DNA of 64,000 nt from Streptomyces misionensis (GCF_900104815.1 NZ_FNTD01000004.1:2558501-2622500), one strand, 5' to 3'. Counted from the first letter of the stretch, positions 22,793-30,647 are shown. Numbers and translations are program-made. Notes: generated from the sequence alone by a model not told the origin.

Positions 22793-23402
22793 GCTTCCCG
22801 ATGATGTCGCGTGCCTTGTCCACTGCCTCGGCATCAGGCGCGATCCAACTTTGGAACTCCCCGTCGACGACGTCGTCGGCAAGCTCCTCCGCGTCTTCGG
22901 GGGCCATGCCCGTCGATTCGAGGTACCAGGTCAGTGTCCGCGCGCACGCGGCACGCCAAAGTTCGCCCGCACTGGTGCGTTCCACCACAAGAGCCACCAC
23001 GGGGGCCACACCGCGCTCGCGGGAGCGACGCTTTTCTTCTTCGTCTGCGTCGGTGTCGGGAGCGGAGTCGGCGAAAACCGCGGACAAGGTCTCGATCCAC
23101 GAACGCCACTCCAGCAAGATCTCTGTATAGCGCCGAGCCTGAGCGTCGAGATCCTCGGCAGTGTCACACAGAGGTTTCCTGATGAGCGCGCCCGCGTCGG
23201 GGTCCTGATCCACGTTCCCCAACCAGCCGAATGCCCAGGAACCATAGTGCTCGGCCAAACCACAGGCCACCGAATGGGCAGACCACAGTCCTCGCGGTCT
23301 GCCGGTTCCCGGATCCGGGGAGAAAACCACATCGCGTACTACGGCGAGCGCTTGCTCGGGGTCGAATGGGTGCGTGGTCGGATCCACATCCTTCCACGTC
23401 AT
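22782..23402 (-). CDS. Unknown 206-aa acidic protein upstream of Fic
   Basis: Soluble, strongly acidic protein with no signal peptide. The central part is helical (AEDLDAQARRYTEILLEWRSWIETLSAVFA, shown here only by its ends AEDLDA...SAVFA) followed by an Asp/Glu run, and the C-terminus ends in ELADDVVDGEFQSWI. No known domain recognised. It overlaps the fic start by 11 bases, so it is co-translated and a candidate antitoxin, chaperone or immunity partner. It starts at the ATG at 23402 with a weak ribosome binding site. The neighbouring WXG-type gene ends 52 bases upstream. Confidence 0.7.
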   Translation of the reverse strand: MTWKDVDPTTHPFDPEQALAVVRDVVFSPDPGTGRPRGLWSAHSVACGLAEHYGSWAFGWLGNVDQDPDAGALIRKPLCDTAEDLDAQARRYTEILLEWRSWIETLSAVFADSAPDTDADEEEKRRSRERGVAPVVALVVERTSAGELWRAACARTLTWYLESTGMAPEDAEELADDVVDGEFQSWIAPDAEAVDKARDIIGKHGA

Positions 23403-23454
23403 TGACTCGGGATACCAGAGGCTGTTGATCGCTGCTCCTGAAGTGGCGTGTGGA

Positions 23455-24231
23455 TCAGGGAGTCGGCATGGACGTCAGAACAACGAACGGCGGAGTGAGC
23501 GAGGGATCGTACTTGAGGATGGTCCGCACGTTCTTGACCGGGATCGCCCGGGCATCCAAGCCCTTGTTCTTGAAGCCATCCCCGTTCACGTTGTTCGCCT
23601 GCTTGGTGACGCTGCGCCCGCTGTCCTCGCCATCTGGAGCGGCACATTCGACAGGCAGTTTCAGATCGTCATTCGCCGCCGAGGGTGGGCGTCCCAGCAA
23701 GATCTCGGCTCCGACTTCGGCACCTTTTTCCAAGAGGCCGCCGAGGAGTCGACCGACGGTCTTGACTCCCGCTTTGACGTCTTCCATGTCGAATCCGTCG
23801 CTGAAATCGATACTCTTGACCGCCTGTTTCACCGCATCGAAATAAATGTTCCAGACTTTGTGGTTGAGGTCGACCGCAGCCTCCGCCAGTTCCCGGAGAA
23901 GGTCACTGATCTTTTCAGCGCTGTCGAAGAGGACCGACATGACCGGGTGCGTCGCGGTGGGGCTGGACGCCTTGTCGTGCTGCCACTGGTAGGGGGAGCC
24001 GCCGGGATTGTTCTTGCCCCAGGCCGTCGTTCCCCACAATGCGCTGCAGAACTGACGCATAGCGTCGTACCACTCACTGTTGCTCTGCTGCGTGATGCCG
24101 CTCACGTAGCCGGTCAGCATGCTCTCCGTCGTGGAGAGCGCGATGGTCATGTCCGCCCACGCCTGCGACAGGGAGTTCAGGTAGTGCTGCTGCGGGGGGT
24201 CGGCGTGGTCATCAGGCGGCTCCCCAGCCAC
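23455..24231 (-). CDS. WXG/LXG-like secreted-effector-type protein
   Basis: About 258 residues, mainly helical. The N-terminal half has spaced Trp-Gly motifs (SALWGTTAWG) and a helix-turn-helix hairpin layout resembling WXG/LXG proteins exported by ESX/type VII systems. A Gly-rich amphipathic stretch follows (VGRLLGGLLEKGAEVGAEILLG). The C-terminal 70 residues are polar and end in an unassigned beta-type domain; no known toxin motif is seen. The GTG at 24231, overlapping the WXG100 stop by 20 bases, is the preferred start, but the ATG at 24150 is possible. It belongs to the lower-GC operon. Confidence 0.65.
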   Translation of the reverse strand: MAGEPPDDHADPPQQHYLNSLSQAWADMTIALSTTESMLTGYVSGITQQSNSEWYDAMRQFCSALWGTTAWGKNNPGGSPYQWQHDKASSPTATHPVMSVLFDSAEKISDLLRELAEAAVDLNHKVWNIYFDAVKQAVKSIDFSDGFDMEDVKAGVKTVGRLLGGLLEKGAEVGAEILLGRPPSAANDDLKLPVECAAPDGEDSGRSVTKQANNVNGDGFKNKGLDARAIPVKNVRTILKYDPSLTPPFVVLTSMPTP

Positions 24232-24523
24232 GGAGCACCGCCCGGTGCGCGGCGGCGTAATTGGCGTGCCCGGTGGTGACGTACGCGTGCAGCCACTTCT
24301 GGGCCGCCTGGAGGTCCTGCGCGGAGCGGTCCCATTCGTCCAGTTTCTCGACGAAGACCTCGCGGGCCTCGCCCTTCCAGGACAGTACGACCGGTTCCAC
24401 GCGGTGGTAGAGATCGCCCAGTTCGCCGTTGAGCTTCTTGAGGATGTCCTCCAGGTCCATGGCGAGTTCATGGAGCGTGGCGAACGAGACAGTGATGTGG
24501 TCGCCGTCGGCACCGGTCGACAT
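24212..24523 (-). CDS. WXG100-family (ESAT-6-like) protein
   Basis: 103 residues, two long helices separated by a central turn with the W-x-G signature WKG (VLSWKGEAREVF) near residue 48, the defining mark of WXG100 proteins, which are exported as helical-hairpin dimers by ESX/type VII systems. There is a well placed ribosome binding site (AAGGGGG) before the ATG at 24523. First gene of the five-gene operon reaching to 21579. No type VII ATPase (EccC) or channel gene lies in the window, so export would depend on machinery elsewhere. Confidence 0.85.
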   Translation of the reverse strand: MSTGADGDHITVSFATLHELAMDLEDILKKLNGELGDLYHRVEPVVLSWKGEAREVFVEKLDEWDRSAQDLQAAQKWLHAYVTTGHANYAAAHRAVLRGWGAA

Positions 24524-25037
24524 GTTTCCCCCTTGGTGTCGGTCGCCTTGATGGTGAGCCGGTCACGTCGCGCCGGAAGTGTCAGAAGCCGTCCAGGCTG
24601 CTGTGCGGACGCGTCGACGCTCACCGGCCCCGGTATTCGGCGTGGACAGCTTGTCGGCCTCGCTGCCGATGTCCACGTGGATCCGTCGCATCTGGTCGTA
24701 CCACCCGTCATCGGCGCCACCAAGGGCCCACCGGCGGGGTCATTCTACGGCGGACCCGCCGGAAGGCTTCCTGAGCGCTTCCCGTAGTCAACTCCCGTTC
24801 CGCGCAGGCGAACTGGAAACACCACGGTTGCCGACGGCCGGCCGGTTGATCCATGGGCGCCTCGACGGGCCCGTGAGGCCCCCACCTGGCTGGACCGAGC
24901 GGAGTTCCGACGGCGGACCGGCTCCTCGGTCGCTTTCGTTTCGAGCGTGCTTGTGTGCAACGGCTCCACAGGCACTGCGCGAACCGCGCTCGGTGGGATC
25001 CACATGCCTGACCGCCGGCCGGGACGGAGACGGAGAA
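24524..25037. other. 514-base stretch without a supported gene
   Basis: Must hold the promoter of the WXG-Fic operon and the 3' processing/termination region of rnpB. One imperfect hairpin is visible at 24731-24762 (CCGGCGGG...CCCGCCGG). Open frames here are short, mutually overlapping and without ribosome binding sites. Composition rises back to chromosomal GC across the stretch, so it marks the edge of the accessory block. Confidence 0.6.
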
Positions 25038-25447
25038 GGCAGACGAGTCGGGCTGTACGCCGGGTTCTGTTCCCCGGGTCCCTCGCGGGGCCCGGGGCGA
25101 CGGCCATCCATCTAGGGCCGGTGTTGCCACCGGCCTCGTGCGGTCTACCCGCGGACTCGGGCGGGCAGCCCTCGGTCGTCCGCGCAGAAACACCGGGGTG
25201 TTTCCTTTTGACCTTGCTCCGGGTGGGGTTTACCTAGCTGCCCAGGTCACCCTGGGCACTGGTGGTCTCTTACACCACCGTTTCACCCTTACCGAGGACC
25301 GAGGTCCCCGGCGGTCTGCTTTCTGTGGCACTGTCCCGCGGGTCACCCCGGGTGGCCGTTAGCCACCACCCTGCCCTGTGGAGCCCGGACGTTCCTCGGG
25401 AAGCCCCCTAGGGGACTCCACGCGGCCGCCCGCCCGGCTCGTCTGCC
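25038..25447 (-). ncRNA. rnpB: RNase P RNA (bacterial type A)
   Basis: Catalytic RNA that matures tRNA 5' ends. On the minus strand the 5' region contains GAGGAACGTCCGGGCTCCAC and the universally conserved core, followed by GGTGACCCGCGGGACAGTGC and CACAGAAA-GCAGACC. Near the 3' end comes the ACAGAA-CCCGGCGTAC-AG segment. The proposed ends are fixed by helix P1: GGCAGACGAG at the 5' end pairs perfectly with CTCGTCTGCC at the 3' end, giving 410 nt, a normal actinobacterial length. A TANNNT -10 lies 9 bases upstream. Confidence 0.96.
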
Positions 25448-25456
25448 GTGCCGACC

Positions 25457-25462
25457 ATGGTA
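25457..25462 (-). promoter_or_regulatory. Candidate -10 box of rnpB
   Basis: TACCAT on the minus strand, 9 bases before the first paired base of P1 in rnpB, fits TANNNT and a start at or near 25447. No clear -35 is seen. The remaining bases to 25626 hold no supported gene. Confidence 0.45.
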
Positions 25463-25626
25463 CCGGTCCGCGCCCGGGGCCGTGGACCGGCGGTGAGCCG
25501 GGGCCGGGCCGAGGGGCGGGCGTCGGTGATCACGCCGTTCCTCGTGCGCTTCGCGCCGAGTTGCCCTCGGCTCGGGGCCGAGGCCGTGCGCAGTGCGCTA
25601 CGTATGGTGAGCGGAGGGGAGGACGG

Positions 25627-26193
25627 ATGAGGACGGTGCGCCGGCTGGTGCTGCACGAGGCCCGGGTCTTCGGGAGCCTCGCGCTGTGGCTGGGGCGGCG
25701 CAGTCAGGGGACCGCCGGCGGGCGGGCGTTCGGATACGCGCGGGGGCAGGGCTCGACCCTGCTGGGGCTGGCGTTCGTGTGCGTGATCGAGACGGTCGGC
25801 GTGGCCGCGATGCTGCGCGACTGGCCCGCCGCGCACGACGTGATGCTGGTGCTGGACGTCTACACCGTGCTGCTCGTCCTCGGCCTGCACGCGGCCGGTG
25901 TGGTGCGCCCGCACGTGCTGACCGGGGACGCGCTGCGGGTGCGGTACGGGGTCCGGGTGGACGTGCGGATACCGCTGGGCGCGATCGGGGCCGTACGGCG
26001 GGAGACCCGGATGACCCACGCGTACGCGGCGGGGGAACTCGATCTGCCCGTCGGCTCCCAGACCTCGGTCACCCTCGAACTCGCCGAACCGGTTCCGTAC
26101 GTGACGTTGCTCGGCCGTCGCAGGGAAGTGCGCGTGGTGCGGCTGTACGCCGACGATCCCGGCGCGCTCGTCCAGGCCCTCACACGGGCGTGA
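25627..26193 (+). CDS. Unknown membrane protein, 188 aa
   Basis: Two strongly hydrophobic helices at about residues 44-62 (LLGLAFVCVIETVGVAAML) and 72-90 (VMLVLDVYTVLLVLGLHAA), then a soluble C-terminal domain of beta strands (VRVDVRIPLGAIGAVRRE and a final VRVVRLYADDP). The arrangement, two helices followed by a PH-like beta domain, resembles bacterial PH/DUF membrane proteins, but I cannot name the family. The ATG at 25627 follows AGGGGAGGACGG. The 3' end overlaps the convergent RNB gene by 14 bases. Confidence 0.8.
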   Translation: MRTVRRLVLHEARVFGSLALWLGRRSQGTAGGRAFGYARGQGSTLLGLAFVCVIETVGVAAMLRDWPAAHDVMLVLDVYTVLLVLGLHAAGVVRPHVLTGDALRVRYGVRVDVRIPLGAIGAVRRETRMTHAYAAGELDLPVGSQTSVTLELAEPVPYVTLLGRRREVRVVRLYADDPGALVQALTRA

Positions 26194-27613
26194 ACAGGGG
26201 CTTCGCCCTGCCGGGGGCGGCCTGGGCCAGGCGGACCCGCAGGGGTTCGCCCAGGGGCAGGCCGGGGCCCTCGACGCGGCCGATGACCGCCGGGGAGGCC
26301 AATTGGACGGTGCCGGTGTCCGGCCGGCGCTCGTCCACATCGACCACGCAGGCGTCGAAGACCTCGCCGACCCGGTCCTTCAGCAGGGCCGCCGCCACGA
26401 TGTCGATGGCCTCGTGCTCCACCGTGCCCGCGCGCTGCGCGCCGTCGGCCATCCGGTGGGGCAGGGCGTCGAGCGCGGCGAGGACCCAGTCGGGCGCGGG
26501 CTGGTCGGACACCGCGCTCAGGCAGAGTTCCAGGGCGTAGCGGTCGGCGAGGCGCCGCAGGGGGGCGGTGCAGTGGGTGTAGGGGGCGGCGACGGCCGCG
26601 TGCGTGGTGATCGCGGGCAGGGCGCCGTCGCGGAAGACCGTGTAGCCGGCGCCGCGCAGCAGGGTGGTGCACTCCTGGAGGAAGGCCGCGTGGTGGGGTT
26701 CGCGCGGGTCGAGGGCGCTGATCACGGCCGCGTACGGCACGTGGTGCGGCCAGTCGATGCCGAGGGCCCGCGCGGTACGGCGCAGCCGGGCGACGGCGCC
26801 GTCCGGGGCGGCGGGCAGGGTGCGCAGGATGCCGGTGCCCAGGGCGAGCATCAGATCGGCGGCGGCCATGCCGGTGAGCAGGGAGAGCTGGGCGTTCCAG
26901 CCCTCGGCGGGCAGTGGCGCGCGGTACGACAGCGCGTAGGTGTGGTCCCGTTCGGTGATCCGCTGCTCGGGCACGGACAGGGAGATGCCGCCGCGCTCGG
27001 CCTCCTGCCGCTCCCGGGCCCGGCCGATCTCCGCGAGCAGGGCGACCGGCTCCTCGGCGGTGCCCGTGTCGATCGCCCGCTGCACGCCCGCGTAGTCGAG
27101 CCGGGCGCGGCTGCGGACCAGGGCCCGGCGCACGTCGACGGCGATGGTCCGGCCCAGCTCGTCCAGATCGAGCGTCCACAGCACGGCGGGCCGGGTCCGG
27201 CCGGGCAGCAGGCTGGCCGCGTCCTCGCTGAGCACGACGGGGTGCAGCGGCACCCGCTCGTCGGGGAAGTACAGGGTGTTCACCCGCCGGTGCGCCTCCG
27301 CGTCCAGGGCGCCGCCGGGTGCGACGAAGTGGGCGACGTCGGCGATGGCGTACCGCACCCGGTAGCCGGTGCCCTGCCGGGAGAGGTGGGCGGCCTGGTC
27401 GAGGTCCGGGGAGCCGGGCGGGTCGAGGGTGAAGAACGGGATGTCCGTGGCGTCGTACGACGGCGGGGGCGGGGCCTTCGCGGCGCGCTCGGCCTCGGCC
27501 CTGGCCTCCGGCGGGAAGTCCTCGGGGATGCCCAGGCCGGTGCGCAGGGCGGCGAGCGCGGCCCTCAGGGGTGCCTCGGGGGCGCCGGTCACGCGGATCT
27601 TGCGCGGGGGCAT
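26180..27613 (-). CDS. RNB-domain exoribonuclease (RNase II/R family)
   Basis: 3'-5' exoribonuclease-type protein of 477 residues. The RNB catalytic core is visible: DIPFFTLDPPGSPDLDQA near residues 56-73 contains the Asp cluster that binds magnesium, with YAIADVAHFV next and RITERDHTY... later. APYTHCTAPLRRLADR near 352-367 matches the RNB motif in which Arg contacts the RNA end. The usual N-terminal cold-shock domains and C-terminal S1 domain of full RNase II/R are missing, as in the short actinobacterial RNB proteins. It starts at the ATG at 27613. Confidence 0.9.
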   Translation of the reverse strand: MPPRKIRVTGAPEAPLRAALAALRTGLGIPEDFPPEARAEAERAAKAPPPPSYDATDIPFFTLDPPGSPDLDQAAHLSRQGTGYRVRYAIADVAHFVAPGGALDAEAHRRVNTLYFPDERVPLHPVVLSEDAASLLPGRTRPAVLWTLDLDELGRTIAVDVRRALVRSRARLDYAGVQRAIDTGTAEEPVALLAEIGRARERQEAERGGISLSVPEQRITERDHTYALSYRAPLPAEGWNAQLSLLTGMAAADLMLALGTGILRTLPAAPDGAVARLRRTARALGIDWPHHVPYAAVISALDPREPHHAAFLQECTTLLRGAGYTVFRDGALPAITTHAAVAAPYTHCTAPLRRLADRYALELCLSAVSDQPAPDWVLAALDALPHRMADGAQRAGTVEHEAIDIVAAALLKDRVGEVFDACVVDVDERRPDTGTVQLASPAVIGRVEGPGLPLGEPLRVRLAQAAPGRAKPLFTPV

Positions 27614-27653
27614 GTGTCGAGCGTAGGGCGGGGGGACGCGGGCGGCACTCCGT

Positions 27654-27728
27654 ACGGGGGGCGGGAAGCATCCCTTACGGGGGCGGGGAGGATCCCTTAC
27701 GGGGACGGGAAGCATCCTTTACGGGGGC
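27654..27728. repeat. Tandem 22-23 bp repeat, about 3.4 copies
   Basis: Units ACGGGG(GG)CGGGAAGCATCCCTT start at 27654, 27677, 27699 and 27721 (partial). Each unit carries a small palindrome GGGA-AGCA-TCCC or GGGGA-GGA-TCCC. It lies between the divergent RNB and yaaA genes, 41 bases from one start and 104 from the other. Confidence 0.75.
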
Positions 27729-27832
27729 ACGCGGCGTCCGTGCACGGGCCGGGAGCCCCGCGCCCCCTTCCCCGGCCGTGCCCCGCCGACGAGCCCGTAC
27801 GCTGGCCGCGAGCGCAAGAGAAGGAGTACGTG

Positions 27833-28615
27833 TTGCTGGTCCTGCTGCCGCCCTCGGAAGGTAAGGCCGACTCGGGCAAGGGTGCCCCGTTGCGGTGGGA
27901 GTCGCTGTCCCTGCCGGGGCTGACCGCCGCGCGGGAGGCCGTGCTCGGGGAGTTGGTCGCGTTGTGCGCGGGCGACGAGGAGAAGGCGCGCGAGGTGCTG
28001 GGGCTCAGCGAGGGGCTGCGCGGCGAGGTCGCCAAGAACGCGGCCCTGCGCACGGCCGGCGCCCGTCCCGCCGGGGAGATCTACACCGGTGTCCTGTACG
28101 ACGCCCTCGGCCTGGCTTCCCTGGACGCGGCGGCGAAGCGGCGGGCGGCGCGCTCGCTGCTGGTGTTCTCCGGGCTGTGGGGCGCGGTGCGGGTGACCGA
28201 CCGCATCCCCTCCTACCGCTGCTCGATGGGGATCAAGCTGCCCGGGCTCGGGGCGCTGGCCGGGCACTGGCGGGCGCCGATGGCCGAGGTGCTGCCGGCG
28301 GCGGCCGGGGACGGACTGGTGCTCGACCTGCGCTCGGCGGCGTACGCGGCGGCCTGGAAGCCGAAGGGCGAGGTCGCGGAGCGGACGGCGACGGTACGGG
28401 TGCTGCACGCGCCGACGCGGAAGGTGGTCAGCCACTTCAACAAGGCGACGAAGGGGCGGATCGTGCGGGCGCTGCTGTCGTCCGGCGTGACGCCGGCGGA
28501 CCCCGCCGAGCTGGTGGCGGCGCTGCGGGAGCTGGGGTACGCGGTGGAGGCGCAGGCGCCGGAGCGGGCGGGGAAGGCGTGGGCGCTGGACGTGCTGGTG
28601 GAGGAGGTCCACTAG
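27833..28615 (+). CDS. yaaA: YaaA/DUF328 peroxide-stress protein, TTG start
   Basis: YaaA proteins lower free iron and bind DNA under peroxide stress in E. coli. The protein is 260 residues, the family length, and begins LVLLPPSEGKA, the YaaA signature. The central FSGLWGAVRVTDRIPSYR near residue 110-127 and the HFNKATKGRIVRALL segment near 202-216 are the other conserved blocks. GTG at 27830 is only 3 bases from AAGGAG, whereas TTG at 27833 has a spacing of 6 and gives the usual N-terminus, so TTG is chosen. Divergent from the RNB gene, with a tandem repeat between. Confidence 0.9.
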   Translation: MLVLLPPSEGKADSGKGAPLRWESLSLPGLTAAREAVLGELVALCAGDEEKAREVLGLSEGLRGEVAKNAALRTAGARPAGEIYTGVLYDALGLASLDAAAKRRAARSLLVFSGLWGAVRVTDRIPSYRCSMGIKLPGLGALAGHWRAPMAEVLPAAAGDGLVLDLRSAAYAAAWKPKGEVAERTATVRVLHAPTRKVVSHFNKATKGRIVRALLSSGVTPADPAELVAALRELGYAVEAQAPERAGKAWALDVLVEEVH

Positions 28616-28652
28616 GTCCACTACGGCCACTACGGCCACTACGGCCACTACG
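28607..28652 (+). repeat. 9-bp tandem repeat at the 3' end of yaaA
   Basis: About five units of GGCCACTAC (first two read GGTCCACTA-G and GGTCCACTAC), beginning within the last yaaA codons and running past the stop. Multiples of 9 bases keep frame, so it looks like slippage at the gene end. Confidence 0.8.
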
Positions 28653-28683
28653 GCCCCGTTAGGGGCGACCACTACGGGGGCAG

Positions 28684-28702
28684 CGTTGCACGGTGCGCAA
28701 CG
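28684..28702. promoter_or_regulatory. Candidate operator upstream of the KDPG aldolase gene
   Basis: GTTGCAC-GGT-GCGCAAC is a palindrome with one mismatch in 7-bp arms, 40 bases before the eda ATG. The size and spacing suit a GntR- or LacI-type dimer. No regulator gene lies next to it. Confidence 0.4.
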
Positions 28703-28741
28703 GTGATTGCGAGTGGTGCAGCGGCTCGGCACGATGAGGGC

Positions 28742-29374
28742 ATGATCTCCGTGCTGGACCTCTCGCCGGTCGTGCCCGTGGTGGTGCTGCCGGACGCCTC
28801 CGTCGCCGTACCGCTGGCCCGGGCCCTGGTGGCCGGGGGGCTGCCCGCGATCGAGGTGACGCTGCGCACCCCCGCCGCGCTGGACGCGATCCGGGCGATC
28901 GCCGACGAGGTGCCGCGGGCGGTGGTCGGCGCGGGCACGGTGATCACACCGGAGCAGGTGGACGCGTGTGTCGCGGCCGGGGCGCGGTTCCTGGTGAGTC
29001 CGGGGTGGACGCAGGCGCTGCTGGACGCCATGCGGGGATCCGGGGTGCCGTTCCTGCCCGGGGTGTCGACCGCCTCGGAGGTGGTCGCGCTGCTGGAGCG
29101 CGGGGTGCGGGACATGAAGTTCTTCCCGGCGCGGGCGGCCGGCGGCACCGAGTATCTGAGGTCGCTCGCGGGGCCGCTGCCGCAGGCCCGGTTCTGTCCG
29201 ACCGGCGGGATCGGCCCGGCGACCGCGCCGGAGTATCTGGCGTTGCCCAACGTCGGCTGTGTGGGCGGGAGTTGGATGGTGCCGGCGGACGCGGTGGCCG
29301 AGCGGGACTGGGCCCGGATCGAGGCGCTGGCGCGCGCCGCGGCCGGGCTCAGCGCAGGTGGGACGTGTCGTTGA
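28742..29374 (+). CDS. eda: KDPG/KHG aldolase
   Basis: Class I aldolase that splits 2-keto-3-deoxy-6-phosphogluconate (or 4-hydroxy-2-oxoglutarate) to pyruvate plus an aldehyde. It has 210 residues. The catalytic Glu is E38 in AIEVTLRT and the Schiff-base lysine K126 is in DMKFFPA. Phosphate-site glycines lie in CPTGGIG. The ATG at 28742 follows GATGAGGG. There is no Entner-Doudoroff dehydratase nearby, so a role in sugar-acid or proline/hydroxyproline catabolism is equally possible. The 3' end overlaps the convergent RNase H gene by 26 bases. Confidence 0.93.
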   Translation: MISVLDLSPVVPVVVLPDASVAVPLARALVAGGLPAIEVTLRTPAALDAIRAIADEVPRAVVGAGTVITPEQVDACVAAGARFLVSPGWTQALLDAMRGSGVPFLPGVSTASEVVALLERGVRDMKFFPARAAGGTEYLRSLAGPLPQARFCPTGGIGPATAPEYLALPNVGCVGGSWMVPADAVAERDWARIEALARAAAGLSAGGTCR

Positions 29375-30635
29375 AGAGGCGGACGCTCGCGTTGCCGTCC
29401 GCGTAGTACGCCACCGCGGACAGGGAGGCCGCCGACAGTTCCATGCGGAACAGGGACTCGGGCGGGGCGCCGAGGGCGAGGCGGACGAAGGTCTTGATCG
29501 GGGTGACGTGGGTGACCAGCAGGACGGTGTGGCCCGCGTGCGCGGTGACCAGCCGGTCGCGGGTGGCCTCGATACGGGCGGCGGTCTCGGCGAAGCTCTC
29601 GCCGCCGCCGGTGGGGCGCGCCTGCGTGTCGGCGAGCCAGGCGTTCAGGTCGTCCGGGTAGCGGTCGCGGACCTCGCCGAAGGTCAGGCCCTCCCAGGCG
29701 CCGAAGTCCGTCTCCCGCAGGCCGTCCTCGAGGTGGACGTCCAGGTTCAGCCGGGCGGCGACGATCTCGGCGGTCTCCCGGGTGCGGGCGAGGGGGGAGG
29801 CGAGGACGGTCTCGATGGTGCCGCGCGCGGCCAGCGCCTCGGCCACCCGGTGGGCCTGCTCCCGGCCGATGTCCGAGAGGGGCGGGTTGGTGCCGCCGCT
29901 GCCGGAGAAGCGCTTCTGCGGGGTGAGGGGGGTCTCGCCGTGCCGGAGCAGGACGAGGGTGGCGGGGGCGCCGAGGTCGGGGGCGGCGGACCAGCCGCGG
30001 GCGGTGGCACCGGGGGTGCGGGCCTGCGCTTCGGTCCCGGCCGGCTCCGCCGGACCCACGGCTGCCGACACCTCGACCCCACCCGCGCCCGCATGCGCCG
30101 CCACGTCGGCCGCCCCCGGCTCTCCCGGACGCGCGGCCACGTCGGCTGCCCCCGGCTCCGCCGCGCGTACCTCCGCGTCAGCCGCGTCCAGCTCCGCCGT
30201 CGACGTCGTCGCCGACCACTGCTCGCCGCGCGCCCCCGCGTCCATCGCCTCGTTGGCCAGGCGGTCGGCGTGCTTGTTCTCGGCGCGCGGGATCCACTCG
30301 TAGGTGACCTGGTCCGCCGGGAACACCCCGCGCGCCTGCGTCGCCAGTGGCTTTATCGCCGGGTGCTTGATCTTCCAGCGGCCCGTCATCTGCTCGACGA
30401 CCAGCTTGGAGTCCATCCGCACGTGGACCCGCGCGGCGGGGTCCAGGGTGTGGGCGGCGCGCAGGCCGGCCAGCAGGCCCCGGTACTCGGCGACGTTGTT
30501 GGTGGCGAGGCCGAGGTACTCGGCCGCCTCCAGCAGCGTCCGGCCCGTCGCCGCGTCACGGACCACCGCGCCGTAGCCCGCGGGCCCCGGGTTGCCCCGT
30601 GACCCGCCGTCCGCCTCGACGATGAACTCCCGCAC
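29349..30635 (-). CDS. Bifunctional RNase HI / histidine phosphatase (CobC-type)
   Basis: Two-domain cytosolic protein of 428 residues. The N-terminal RNase HI domain carries D9 (EADGGSRGNPG), E50 (NNVAEYRG), D75 (RMDSKLVVEQM) and D124 (KHADRLANEA), the four catalytic carboxylates. The C-terminal domain starts at LVLLRHGETP, the RHG motif of the phosphoglycerate-mutase-like family. The Mycobacterium orthologue Rv2228c has both RNase HI and alpha-ribazole phosphatase (CobC) activity. Between them is a low-complexity linker with the repeated unit EPGAADVAA. It is third in an operon with the zinc-ribbon and Nif3 genes, in the Rv2230c-Rv2228c order. It starts with GTG at 30635. Confidence 0.94.
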   Translation of the reverse strand: MREFIVEADGGSRGNPGPAGYGAVVRDAATGRTLLEAAEYLGLATNNVAEYRGLLAGLRAAHTLDPAARVHVRMDSKLVVEQMTGRWKIKHPAIKPLATQARGVFPADQVTYEWIPRAENKHADRLANEAMDAGARGEQWSATTSTAELDAADAEVRAAEPGAADVAARPGEPGAADVAAHAGAGGVEVSAAVGPAEPAGTEAQARTPGATARGWSAAPDLGAPATLVLLRHGETPLTPQKRFSGSGGTNPPLSDIGREQAHRVAEALAARGTIETVLASPLARTRETAEIVAARLNLDVHLEDGLRETDFGAWEGLTFGEVRDRYPDDLNAWLADTQARPTGGGESFAETAARIEATRDRLVTAHAGHTVLLVTHVTPIKTFVRLALGAPPESLFRMELSAASLSAVAYYADGNASVRLFNDTSHLR

Positions 30636-30647
30636 GCCGCGCGCCCC

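Noticed and set aside
21400..25037. Attachment-site direct repeats around the WXG-Fic block
   Set aside because: No copy of the rnpB 3' end or other repeat of 12 bases or more was found at both edges by eye, and there is no integrase; a computational repeat search would settle this.
28607..28652. 9-bp repeats considered as a CRISPR-like or regulatory array
   Set aside because: Units are contiguous with no spacers and partly within the yaaA coding end; a simple tandem repeat explains them.
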